From: Eupeodes corollae
Taxonomy: Eukaryota > Arthropoda > Insecta > Diptera > Syrphidae
Direction of reading: 5' to 3'
Assembly: GCF_945859685.1 (NCBI RefSeq)
Contig: NC_079148.1
Location: 2,914,001 to 2,978,000 of the forward strand
DNA length: 64,000 nt
The notes under the pieces were generated by a model. It was not told the DNA's origin and made no database searches. It saw nothing but the letters and a program-made list of their open reading frames with translations. Positions 40,116 through 52,425 of this stretch are shown here, one piece after another. Numbering within the stretch: position 1 is the first letter of the stretch; the number at the start of each line of letters is the position of its first letter. A program made the translations under genes and the position numbers.

Positions 40116-43100
40116 TAAACGTCAAGTGTAACTAGTTGCATGCAACTTTATGTTGAAACTTATTTAAAAACTTGTGACAATTTAAGCTTTTACATGATTC
40201 TCTGTTAAATTAAATGTCTGCTAAGTTCAAAAGTTATCGTATAAACTTATATGTAGTAACACATAATACCGACATTATATCTGAAATTTTCTTAAGGATA
40301 AATTAATTAAGTGACGAAAAATTGCCAATTTGAGCTTAAGTTTCACAAGGACACAAATTTAAATATTTTGGAATGACCATTAAGGCCTTTTTTCATGTAA
40401 ATAATGAGCGTTGCTTTATAACAACGCTAGGGATGAATTGAATTACAGTGTTGGGTAAATAAGATAATTAGGTCATAGGCATTAATTAGGGATCAAAAGA
40501 ATCATATAATTTGCTTATAAAAAAATCCAACCGTAATAAGACTATACCTCTGAGTCTTGGAGGAAGGGATGCTTTCAACAGAACTGTAAGGATCTAAGTT
40601 GAAACATCTATCTTCATATGTATAACATTCAATTCAGGCAACTAAATTATTTAAGAGAATATCTTTCATTATTACTTCAATATTTGTAGGACATGATGAA
40701 GGATAAGTGGCAAGTGAATAATGAGCATAAATACAACTCAACCTAAAAATAGCAATAAACCCACATATTTTTTTAAATTTATTGGTTCTATTAAATTTAC
40801 TTCAGCTTTAATCAAACACATTGACCGTTATATCGCAATGGTGCGCTGACCTAAAACTATATTACCGACTTACCGCTGTTACACTGTTTGTGTTAAAAAA
40901 ATTAATGTATCTTGTTTCTTTTTTGTTTTGTTACTTGGGTGTGAACAGAATGATTTATTTAACAATTAACCGACTGGGCTCGTATATTAATTTCATTTTT
41001 GAATTGAAATGAATAAAAAAACATCGAATGATAATGTTATTGCCTCAGCGGTAATACCTGTATATCATGCAAATGAAAATATTTATTATTGATGACTACA
41101 TAATATCCTATCCTTGTATATATTCAAGCGAACTTTTTCTCTTTGGGAAGCTGCATCACTTTCTTTGCAATTGGGAAACATTTGCATTCCGATCGGGTGT
41201 AGCGGAAATCAACAACAAAGGACCTGTTCGTAGGGGCCTTTCGATTCAAAGGGGCCCAATATCAATGGAATTTAACCATGTCAGTAGAGTATAGACATTC
41301 TATTTAATTAGGTAACATAAGAAAACAGCATGATATGAGACTTAATATGCCTAAAAGTTTGAACATACTTTCGGTATCAACATAAATGTCGAAAGCTTTT
41401 TTAGCACCCCTATTTCCTTACGGCCAAGTATAGTAGATTCTTAAATAACTGATATATTTTTATGAGAAATAATCTAAGCTTAGTGAGTCCGAAAATAGAT
41501 TTTACCCAGTTCTGTTCTGTCACTTTTCATATTTTCAAAAAATAAGACTTATTAAATGATGTTCAGATGGGCCTGATTTGATATCACCATGATATGAGGC
41601 TTAATATGCTTGAAAGTTTAGATATTAAACCTGGGAAAACAAGTGCCGAAAGCTGTCAGAACGATAGGCTTTATTCTCCTATTTTATCAAATTAGCTATC
41701 AAGTTTAGCAACAGATTAAAGTTTTAATCTGAATTTGACAATGTCAAAAAATAAAACTTTTCAAGTCCTTAGCACTAATTTAAACCATTATTGATTTCTT
41801 CCAGGTCGGTTATCGCGATCATTGAAAATTGATTTATCCCATTGACATCAAGAATTTTAGGCAAAAGTTGATCATTGAAAATAAATCTGACAGATGGGTA
41901 CACAAAAACAGGTCAACGAAATCTTTTGAACAATTAAATTAAAAACATTAAAAAATAACAAAATGTCTAGAATTAATAAAACCTTTTTTTTAGTTAAAGT
42001 GTCTAAAACTCTTAAGCCTCATTTTAATACCAATTATAAAAAAGAATATACTTTCTTAATACAATATTTTAGCTTATTAAACTAGATATTTTAATTGGAC
42101 TTATTTAAGGCGTCAAAATGATACTTGAAACGTAAAAATTAATCGTCTGAAGTATGCCAAATTCAACATCGTCAAAGGATTTAGAATCCATATGCCAGAA
42201 TATTCGTCACATCAAATGTTAATTTGAACTTGAAATGTCACTTTTTTGATATTTAAGTGTCAAATCTATTTTAATCTATTTTTCAAACAACACTTTTTAA
42301 ATCCTCCATCCAGCCCTGATTTCAATGAAGTCCAATGAATTTGCAATAAGGTCCGCAATTTTCTTCGCTATCTAGAACAATCATCGAGAAAAAGTCAACA
42401 CAAAATATGCAAAACCTATTTGCGTTTCAACAAAAATATGATGCATGTTTGTGTAGTATAGATTTGCATTTATGACATCCCTATGCTTGCATAATGTAAA
42501 CTGACCTCAAAAACGAGCTGTCGGATGGTCACGCACTCGTTCATCTTGTTGCTTGTGCGTGCTTTTCATATGCAAAATTGGATACGAGACAAATTTTATA
42601 ACGGTGTATACAATATAATACGCAACTATATAACTTTTGTTTATGTTTATGTTGGTCATGCATTGCTAGGAGCATTTTATAAAGCAAATGTGTAAATTAT
42701 TTATAGTAAACAGGAAGCCAGCAATATTTATGGGTAAAGTATTAGAACATAAAGATAAAATAATTGAAGGTAAATTTGGCAAAATATCATAATAAGTTAT
42801 TTGATTAGAAAAGATAAATACAATAAATTCATTTGAGTTCATATAGACACAAATATATGGTAAACTAAAACACTTAATTATGTATAATTTTTGGTCATAG
42901 TTATCTACTCTTGAAATATATTAAAACTATTAAGATAAATCAGAATGACTATTTAATTTTAGCTGGGGCTTAACTTCCATTTATTTCGCTTAATTCAAGC
43001 TATAAGTATAACTTAAAAACGAACTTAAATGTAAACTTATAACTATGAGTGGGGTGGCTAAAAAGGAGTTTGAGGATATAGGTACTGATGTTGAAATCAA

Positions 43101-43265
43101 ATGAATTTGGAATCGAATTGACCACCGAAGCATACGGGTCAGGGGTTCGTTAAGGCCATATGAGGTGTTGTGAGTATATAAATATATAAATAAAAGACGT
43201 GAGGATTTCTCAGGTTGCAAAATCGAATTAAAGAGAGATAAGTCGCCAACTGAACCAAAGATAAG
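40116..43265. other. AT-rich non-coding DNA with a two-unit diverged repeat
   Basis: No coding recognised. CATGATATGAGACTTAATAT at about 41330 recurs as CATGATATGAGGCTTAATAT at about 41588, and similarity continues for roughly 100-200 bp. The 98-codon minus frame at 42990-43286 overlaps the end of the next LINE relic. Confidence 0.45.
41327..41790 (+). repeat. Two-unit degenerate tandem repeat, about 260 bp period
   Basis: Unit starts at 41327 and 41588 share ATGATATGAG.CTTAATATGC followed by AAAGTTT and a CGAAAGCT phrase. Both continue to a CAAAAAATAA(G/A)ACTT phrase. Confidence 0.5.
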
Positions 43266-44010
43266 CCTAACAATTATTTGGACCATCTTTAAACAAAACT
43301 TAATGCAGAGTTTGGCCTTGTGAAGTAGAATTGTTAGTCCACGATCACGAGTAGGGGAGCTGTTTTAATGCGTTAACGCGAAAAGATCATTGTCTGGCTT
43401 ATGTTAAGCTCTAAGCAATTTTTGGTACACCAGGTTGAGAAATTGTTAAGATCTGTTCGGAGGAGAGATATGTCTTCATGAGTTGCAATTATTTTGAAAA
43501 ATTTCATATCACCGGCGTAAAGGAATATTTGACAATGTTAAATGACCATGTCTAAGTCATTAATTGTAAGGCTAAACAGGAGAGGACCTAAATGTCTACC
43601 TTGGGAGACACCTAAAGCGGCTAGAATAGGATTGGAACGAGTAGATCCCTTTTCGGAAAAGAAGTTCAAAAACTAAGGAGGAGAGTTTGAAATTTTCTCA
43701 ATCGCTTTTCTGAAGTCAGGGGTGACCACATTAACTTCATTCCCGTTTTCTAACCCTTAGAGTGAATGAAACAAACTCTATAGGGTTTGTGGTGGTAGGT
43801 CTATTTTTTAAGAAACCGTTCTGTGCTGAGGAGTTCATATAGAATACTTTCAAAAATGTTTGGGATATTAGAAAGGTTAGCAATTAGTCTATAGTTTATC
43901 TCCTCCCCTTTCGATCTCTTCTCGTGAATTGGAATTAGGAAATGTCCCTTAAGATAAGGATAAATGCAAATTTTTGATAAATTAGTTGAAGGTGAAAAGG
44001 AACATTTGTT
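43266..44010 (-). mobile_element. Jockey-group LINE reverse-transcriptase relic
   Basis: Minus-strand blocks in shifted frames: GEEINYRLIANLSNIPNIFE (about 43850-43910), SQGRHLGPLLFSLTINDLDM (about 43550-43610), the FLYAGDMKFFKII block (about 43490-43530) and a tail near 43270-43340 (DRGLTILLHKAKLCIKF). In the active-site block YADD is changed to YAGD. Heavily decayed; third minus-strand Jockey-type copy in the window. Confidence 0.75.
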
Positions 44011-47000
44011 TATGAAAATGACAGGAAGAACTCATTATTAAAATAAGAAAATTTGTATTCAAGAAATTTGCCACAGATTGTTCGTTTGGTTACTCAACAA
44101 TCGAAGTCTACGATTATACCAATGCGGGCGAATGGACAAACTCAAAGTGTTGGTAGTGTCCCTTTCTACTAAAGGTAAGAAATTAAATGGTGTAGTTCAT
44201 TGTAAAAAAGGTTAGTGGCTTTTTCAATAGACATATTTTCAAAATAAAATGAAACTCTGTTAATATAATTGTTAATTTGTCTGGAAAAATCGGGCTTTAA
44301 GGAAATCATACAAAATAAGATGTTAAGAGGGAGTAAATTCGACTCACGAATTAAGGAATAACCTTAGTAGCAAGAATGAAATCAAAATGCGAAGCAATTT
44401 AGGTTTATTAATAATTAAATTACTGTCTACGGATAAAAAAAGAAACTTCCAATTTTTTTTTAAGAACATATTTTGTCCGATCTTATAACAGCTAATAATT
44501 ATTAAGGGAAGTTTAATTTGACGAATTCGGCGTGTAAAAATAGTAATAAATGTCTTGAATTCAGTTGAAATTGAAAGTTGCAAAAACTAAAAATGGCTTT
44601 TAGAGTAAATCAGAGAACAACTATTGATATGTTAAACAGATCCGAAAAGAGCAACGTCAGTAGGAACCATCAATTGTCTCATAATATTGAAACGAAAATA
44701 TTTAGCTATTTGTAATTTCAGTTCATTAAATTTTTGAAATCTTTATTAAAATATCTTTTTGTTTTCTGTGTAATATTAATTCTTTTGACCTTGATTTTAT
44801 TTAATCTTTAAACCCATATTTGCGCTTTAGATCAATGCAAACGGTTTTAATTTTCTGTAATTTAAGAAAGAAAAAATTCATCAATTTTATTCCAATTTTC
44901 ATCCTTTTTTATTCAACATTTTTTTGGGAATTCGTCACATGTACATATATATTTAAACTTTTATTATAAGTCTAAACGTAGGTGCTCAATATAATAGCCC
45001 TTCGGTAAGAATAAATTACCCAATTTTTGGGGTCATAACATTTTCTTTTTTAACAATTCATCCTTAAACATTCCCTAAGGGCTTAATGTCATCTCTTCTC
45101 CTTCTTACAAAATAAACTTCTAAAAATGAGAAAAATAGCTCCTCCATTAGTATCTACGTACGAGTATAAAGCCTAACCGGAAGGACTTTTGAACCAAAGA
45201 ATAGAAAATTATACGAAGTATAGCGGAAGTTTATTGGGGGGAGTCTCTAGGTCCATATAAATCTATAGATACATCTGGCCTAAAGTCTCTCCTGCATGAC
45301 ATTGTAATTGATGGAGTGTTCGAAGTTGTAAATTTGAAAATATTGAAGTTGTTTATTTTATTCGAAGAGAACATTTTAAAAATTGTTTTATTTTTCTGTT
45401 GTTTTCCTTTTTTTTCATTTTATAAAAACCAAAATCATCAAGGTCATGAAATTGTTGACAGGGGAATAATTCATCCATCAACTCAGTGTTTTCAAAGTCA
45501 AAAGGGGACGAACACAAAAACCATGAGTAAGTGTGTCCTGAATTTTTGTTTCTAAAATACGTTGCTTGACCTAAATAAATATGACATTAAATGACTGGAT
45601 GAAAAGTTATCTGGGGCATTTTTGTTACACAATTTAAGTAAATATTAAAGAATATAAGGAAAATGAGAAGAAGAAGAAAACATTTTTCGAGCTTCAGAAC
45701 ATCATGCGCCTGGTTAAGCTCTAATGTCTTTCTAAAACAAAAAAAGATGTAGTACATTTTATGATGGATGATTTGTTTTTCTAAGGCGGATAACATTTTT
45801 TCAAAGTCGCATTTTAAATTTTTAAACAACGAAATGTCCTTGACTTTTCCTTCGATTTTCAAGAACATTAAATAGAAAGCTTTACATACCTATAGTCAGA
45901 TAAGCCTTTGTTCTTCATATAAGAATTAAGGAAAAAAAGAGTCATAAATGTTTAATTTACGAAATCATGAATTTTATGTCAACAATAATTTAATTGTTTA
46001 TATTCATAAAAATAGATTTATAATCTCATAAAATATCGATTTGGTATAAAGACGATTTTTTAAATATTTTCTTAATGCTATTTTTAATGCAAAATTGTAC
46101 AATCCTTTCAATATGGTCGGTATTACAGTGCGGTGTAAATTAAGTTTTTGAATTGTTGTATATTTTCTTAAGGCTTCTTTTTTTTAGAAAAATTAAAATT
46201 TTCTTTAAAAGTTTTAACTTTTATTTATATTTTTGCTGTTAACTACGTTACCGACAACGTTAAATCCATTAGATTTTAGGTGTAAACGCAGAATAAAAAA
46301 AAGTTTTACGATCCAAGATACAAAACTTAATTAAATAAATTTAAGAAGACAAATTTTAGAAAAACACCGAACTACAGAGAGCTTTGCCCCCGTTATCATT
46401 TAGATAAATTGAACTTTATACACATCAAGTCATCAATTATGTTGGAAATACATTTTTTTTGCACCTTACAGTACATACATTTTAAACAAAGATAGACTTG
46501 AGTTATACTCGTATTTATTTATTGAACTTATTGCAAATTTATAGCTTGTAAATTATAGCATAGTCAATATAGAAATTTATCGGAATAATATTTACTGCTT
46601 GCCTTTAAATGTTTTTTTTTCATTTAAGGTGTTTTCGAAATACATTACATCCTATGTGTAGGCTAGAAATATTTATCGACGGCGGTGGCGTAGGTGTGCT
46701 TTGTTAAATTTATATTATTCATTTAATATCTGTTTAGTATCTAAATGTTTTCTTCGTAGGTAAACATCTTTTAATTTATGGGAAATTTTTAATTTATCGA
46801 AAATATCACAATAAGAATCTTTTGTTTTTTTTCTCAGGAGAGTTTTGAGATGAAAATCTTCTGAAATTGTGAATAAACAATGTAATTAAGGTTTGACAGC
46901 AGTTAAGATTCATAAAAGAATAATTTTGAAAAGAGTTTTTTTTGTAGGCTCACATAAATTTCTTGGCGCACAAATATTAATAAATACTCTAGAGATTTTC

Positions 47001-47344
47001 AAAGCATCAACAATAATTTAAATGTGCTACCGCGTGTCCATCGACAAAAGGAAGCTTTTTAGGCTGAAGTTATAGCTTTTTTATAAGACATTAAAAAATA
47101 ATCTGATTTTAAAATGATTTAATTAAAAGAAAATTAAAAACATAAAATGAATCATCCACTTTTCAGTGAGAGTTGAACGTTCTTTTTTCATCATCAAGAA
47201 CTGTGTTAAGAAAAAATCAGAACTAGTAAGACGGAATAATTTTCACCTTATGGGTCTTTAGAGTGTGTTATAATTTTTGAATTGTCAAATGGTTCGGGTG
47301 ATGTATTGAACCATCTCTTAGAGCATTTAATGACATAGAAGCAT
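44011..47344. other. AT-rich DNA, nothing recognised
   Basis: Several 75-95 codon open frames (44344-44583, 45316-45555, 45587-45868) have A/T-driven composition, no domain and no splice context. Confidence 0.4.
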
Positions 47345-47850
47345 AGTTACTTACTTACTTAAGGTGTCCTGACAGTGCGAGGTAACCCTGGGCCTCAACC
47401 AACATGTGTCTCCTGCAAGCTCGGTCCCTAGCTTGCTGTCACCAGTTTCGCACGCCAAGTTGGTTGAGGTCCTCTCCCACTTGCGTGTGCCACCTAAGTC
47501 ACGGTCTCCTTCTACTGCATCGACCCTCGGGATTGGATTCGAAGACGTTCCCGACGAAAGCGTTGATGCTCATTCGTTTTACATGACCCAGCCATCATGA
47601 GGTCCTCTCCCACCTGCGTGCGCCACTTAAATCACGGTCTCCTTTAACTGCACCGTCCCTCGGGATTGGATTCGAAGACGTTCCGAACTGGACTATTGAT
47701 GTCCATTTGTTCTACATGACCCAGCCATCTGAGCCAGTGGACTTTTATTCTTTTAATCTTAAGGTTATTAGAGACTCGTCCGGAAAAATATATGACAGTC
47801 TCTTGCGATTGCAGACGTCTAACGTCGAATCTTTTCAAAGTACATCCCTC
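47345..47850 (-). pseudogene. LINE (RTE-like) ORF2 C-terminus with internal duplication
   Basis: The minus strand reads KVHWLRWLGHVEQMD (about 47705-47750), then LKWRTQVGEDL-like and WRHMLVEAQGYLALSGHLK-like pieces toward 47345, followed by a TAAGTAAGTAAG-type tail. This LRWLGHV ... W tail is the usual end of RTE-like ORF2 proteins. The segment GAGGTCCTCTCCCAC ... GGGATTGGATTCGAAGACGTTCC occurs twice (about 47465-47555 and 47600-47685), a tandem duplication. Confidence 0.65.
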
Positions 47851-48480
47851 CTTTGGCCTCGGCTACAACTAGGTAGTGCTCCTAGTTAATGTTGGCCCTC
47901 GGACATCCAGTCAACTGGAGAAGCATCATGCGTCGAAAGCAATGTGGTCAATCTGGTTTACAGTTGATTGATTCGGAAATTTCCATGTCTCCTTGTGGAT
48001 ATCAAGATGAGTAAAATGCAACAACAAATCCACACCCAAATAGATGCTGTCTTTGTTCTCGATAGCAGTCGACATATAGTATATGTACAAAGCTGTCTTT
48101 TAGTTTGTGTTTACCCGGTCCATCCTATCGCACTTCTTAGATGGCGGTAATAACTGCCTTCAAGCAGTTCAAGGCTTCCGCTAACTGTTCGGCTGCACGT
48201 GGTCTATTAAAGGACATTCCGCGTACAGATCCAAAGTTCGTTGTCCTTATGTCGTTTGCCATCAATTATTCCATATCCGAGGCCTGTTGGTGCTTTGCAA
48301 CTAGGATATTTGACGGCACAGCCCCCAACCTGGAGTGCCAGGTCCTTATTATAACTCCAAGTACGGTGAGCCGGATTAAACCCTTTTACAGGCCTGTGCA
48401 CCAAATATGTCATAGAAACGCTATAAGGTGTTTACTAAGTAGTTCAGCCTAACTGGAACTGTAGACGACAACGTTGATTC
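47851..48480 (-). mobile_element. Probable upstream part of the same LINE
   Basis: GC-richer than its surroundings and contiguous with the LRWLGHV tail, with open frames on both strands (103 codons plus, 68 minus). I recognise no domain with confidence. Assignment rests on adjacency and composition. Confidence 0.35.
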
Positions 48481-49869
48481 CATCTCATAAATTACTTCGC
48501 TGCCGTCTGGACAAGGAATCGTGCCTTTGTGAAAACACCTCATTTTGTTTGTTGTCCTATAAAAATAGTTAGTTCAAATGGTCCCACAGCAAATACACTA
48601 TCCAAGTTCAATTAAATAGGTAAAAGAAAAATTAAACGAACATTGTAAACGTTTTAAAATATTAAGACACAACAACTTTATGAAATGAAAATCTATTAAA
48701 GACCATCTGTAATTTTTCTCACACATGTTTCACATAACTTAAGGCCTTGTCTCCATGTTTTACAAAATTATGCGTAGACATTTCTAGTTCCACTCTGTGC
48801 CTTTTCAAAATAAAAACCAACCTCTCGAGCTGTCAAAATTTTATATTTGGCGCCATTTTAAAAATGTTGATATTCACGAAAAAATCACAAAGAATGGATT
48901 GTATCCTTTTGTACTTAATAAAATATGAAGAAAAACATGACTCGCGTTAAGTATAACATCCTTGTCCTTGAGTTTGTCTGTCATTGAGAATTATAAGTCC
49001 TTTTTTGCTGATTGATTTATTTTCCACATCGCAGAACCATTGAGATTTTAGTTTGCTACGGAAAGTGGAGAGAGTTATTCCGATTGAATTCTATTGAAAC
49101 AAATCAGGAAAAAAAGGATGAAAATTTATCATTGGAAAAGCTTGTTTTATTTGATTTTGTTTTCACAGTAAACTAGTCTAGGAAAACTGTTTCCATTTAT
49201 TATGTAGGTAGGAAAATCACTCTCAATCATTTCATCAATCATTTAATATCAAATTCTCAAAGGATGCGGCAACACAAATATGCATAACTTGGCATCGTTT
49301 TTGCGTCGTCAATGAGGATTTAATTTGTCTTTTCTGTCTGTCTGCCTGTTTAAAATGGAATCAAAAGGAGTAGTTTTTTGTGGAAATGATAATTTAATCA
49401 CCATGATTGCACTTATGCTGAAAAAAATTCAAAAAAACGTGAAATCTTAACAAAAAATATTTGATAAAAAAGGAATTCCTGTCGCATTGCTCTTTGGCAA
49501 CATTTGTTTTGTATTGAACATAAAAATATATGCAAGAATAGTTAAAACAAAATTACACTTAAAAATCAATGGTCAGCAAGATTTCAGACTCTTTGATCTA
49601 TTTTTTTATAAAAAAAGTCTATAAAAACATTAATATCTCCTTTTAAGCGTTTCTAATTTATTTTGGTGACTTTTTAATAACTTGTTTTTCGGCCCTTCAT
49701 TTGTTTTGATTAATTTGAATCGCTGAGTTAACTCATATGCCTCTGTACGTTTTTTAGTATGGCCCTTTTTTTACATATATTGTGTGATAAATTTCCGTTT
49801 CCTATACTTAGCCTCTAAAAACTTCTTCAGAAGCTACAGATTTAATTTAAGTATAAAACTTAAACTTAA
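48481..49869. other. AT-rich DNA, nothing recognised
   Basis: No coding, RNA or mobile element signal seen. Confidence 0.4.
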
Positions 49870-50175
49870 GAAATAGCCCGAAGATCAAAGGCTTCTAAGT
49901 GACCGGCAGTACGGTTCTTATAGCAATCGGTTCACTGGTGTTTTAAAGGTTCCTCTCTTTCCATCGTTTTGGGGAAAGAAAAATGATTGCCCTTGACATT
50001 TAAAAAGCTTTTAATAGGGTTTGGTATCACGTCCTCTTATCGAAATCCCCCCTTCGTTGGATTAGAAATAATCCTTCGGACCGCTCAATACAAGTAGTAC
50101 TGGATGCTTCCAAATATTGATACCAGACTTTTTCAATTGATTTACCAACGACCTGGACCGAACAAACTATTCACA
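49870..50175 (+). pseudogene. Jockey-group LINE RT, 5' fragment
   Basis: Plus strand: LSDRQYGSYSNRFTGVL (about 49895-49945), RSIQVVLDASKY (about 50080-50115) and FTNDLDRTN (about 50140-50165). These are the fingers/palm blocks, with shifts. The same RT resumes at 51805 beyond a family A copy. Confidence 0.68.
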
Positions 50176-50449
50176 TAAGTAAATAAATAAAATATTTCAT
50201 GAAAAATAAGAAACTTCAATAACAAATACAAAACACGGATAACTAAAACGAAAATAACAAATTTCAATTTATAATTCGGTCTGTTTCAGCATTAGAGAGC
50301 GTAGTAGAGTCAATGCAATTTTAACAACTTTTTCTAAATTATAAAACAAAATTTTATCATTGAAATATTGAAGATAGCAAATTGTGCGCCACATCTTGTC
50401 AGTAGAAAGATTTTTGAGTAGACATATTTGATCAGCACTCAATGAAATT

Positions 50450-51830
50450 TTTTAACAAATCTAGTTTTGTTAAATAGATTTTTAGTCTTAAATTTTTACA
50501 AATTAGATGAATGAAATTTATTTGAGAGTTATCAAGAACCGAACATAAATTTTTACCTAATTTGCGTACTATTTCTTGTAGATTTTATTTTTTTATGAAA
50601 AAACATAGGTACTGTTAAATTTTTTATAAAAAAAACTAATGAATATCAAAAACAAAATTTTCTGTGAAATAAAAAAGTTTGAAGACAATGTTTTAAATAC
50701 TTAAAAAGATATTTCAGTCGAAAGTTAATTTTTGGCAACTTTTATTAATTTTTTGTTAAGGTTTATATTTTTTGTAAAAAAACTGTAAAATTGATTTTAT
50801 CAAAATTTGCCTGAATGTTGAAAAAAATATTTCTTATAAGTTAAAATTAGTTGAAAGCCATAATCTTATATTTTTGAAAAGATATTTGGGTCGAAAATCA
50901 ATTTTTACCAACTTTTGTTAAATTTTGTCTTAAGTTTTTCTTTTTTGGAAAAAAACTGTTAATTAGATTTTTCTCAAATTTGACTGAATGTTGACAACAA
51001 TATTTGCTAAAAGATAAAAGTATTTAAAAGCCAATATCAAGAAAATCAATTTTTACCACCTTTAATAATCTTTTTTTTCGGTTTTTAATTTTTTGTAAAA
51101 CAAACTGTCGATTCGATTTTTTTAAAAAATTAAAGTAGTTCAAAGCCAATATCTCAAAGTTTTCAAAAGATATTTGGGTCGAAAAGCAATTTTTAAAAAC
51201 TTTTATTCATTTTTTTTGTTTAGGTTTTTATTTTTTGGAAAAAAAACTGTCTATTTTATACTTCTCAAAATTTGTTGAAAACAATATTTCTTATAAGTTA
51301 AAATAAGTTTGAAGCCATAATCTCAAGTTTTTGAAATAATATTTGAGTCGAAATTTAATTTTTCTCAAAATTTTACTAGATGTTAAAACGTTGAAACCCT
51401 TAATTGGATTTTTTCAAAAAATATATTTATTTGGTATAAAGTTACAATATATCATATAAAATTTTACTGAAGTCTCTAGTTTTTTTGGTTCATGAGATAT
51501 TTAAGGTTAACCAAAAGGTTCACCTTTTCACCTGCTATGGTAAAAAAAACCGAAAACGTAATTTTCTTGAGAGCCCTTTCTTCATCTTGCCTTATTACCT
51601 GTACAACAAAATTTACTTGAAGTCGATATCTCTTCTGGTTCTTGAGCTATGGACAACGAAAAAAACGTCACGAAAGTACGTACACACGCACGCATAGATA
51701 TCTTTCTAAAAATCTTTTATTTCGACTCTAGGGACCTTGAAAGGTCGAGAAAAGTCAAAATTTTCAATTTGACAAATCGGACCAGTTACAATAACATTCT
51801 ATGGTAAGTTCAAATTAAATGCTGGTGTGC
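50450..51830 (+). repeat. Repeat family A, copy 4
   Basis: Internal units recur at about 50700, 50873, 51033, 51162 and 51332 with the core AAAGATATTTGGGTCGAAAA. The 3' module follows (GGTTCTTGAGCTATGGACAA near 51636, CGACTCTAGGGACCTTGAA at 51723). The GTAC segment is reduced to GTACGTACACACGCACGC. The last bases (ACATTCTATGGTAAGTT) match the family end. The 5' terminus is missing. It sits within a LINE RT that resumes right after it. Confidence 0.8.
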
Positions 51831-52425
51831 CTTAAGGTTCTGTTTTGTCTCCGAAACTCTTTTTTTTTTGTATTGATGATCTCCGGTCTGCAACTACTAT
51901 TCTATATAATTATTTCGGTAACGAGAAGCAAGAAGTTTCAGTTTTCTGGGAGGAAGAAACTTGTCTCTCCTTCTGATTTGGCTTTAATCTTTAAATAATA
52001 TATGCATCCAATGCCCGAGTATTACTTCTATCACCAGTAACTCATTTGAGCCACTTGGACAGTATTCAAAGAAGACCAATTACGTCACTCTAGCATCTGC
52101 ATGTTTCTATCTCAACCTTTTTACCCTAATTTTAACAAGCTATGCTCTATCGAATTAGACAGTTGCATTGCATACTTCAACCGTAATACTCGCGCTTCTA
52201 GAAATATCCTTCGGTCGCACTTTGAAGTAAACATCTTTGTTCTTTAGCAGTACTACGCGAATGTGGAATGATTTAAACACATTCATGTCTTTCCAAGTCA
52301 TTGCAATGTTCAAGAATTCATTACCAATGTACACCGACATCTCCTTTCCATCCCCTTCTTCTTTTCCTAATGCTCACTTTGTCCTTATTATATTAAATGT
52401 ATTCAAAACCATGCCAATTATATAA
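51805..52425 (+). pseudogene. Jockey-group LINE RT, 3' fragment
   Basis: Plus strand: LNAGVP then GSVLSPKLFFFCIDDLRSA (about 51815-51890), with a stop in place of the usual Q of PQG. Then HLDSIQRRPITSL (about 52055-52095), RNTRASRNILRSHFE (about 52185-52225) and the family's C-terminal block RMWNDLNTFMSFQ...FKNSL (52255-52325). Several shifts; non-functional. Confidence 0.75.

Noticed and set aside
45316..45868. 79- and 93-codon frames
   Set aside because: AT-rich, no domain, no supporting signals.
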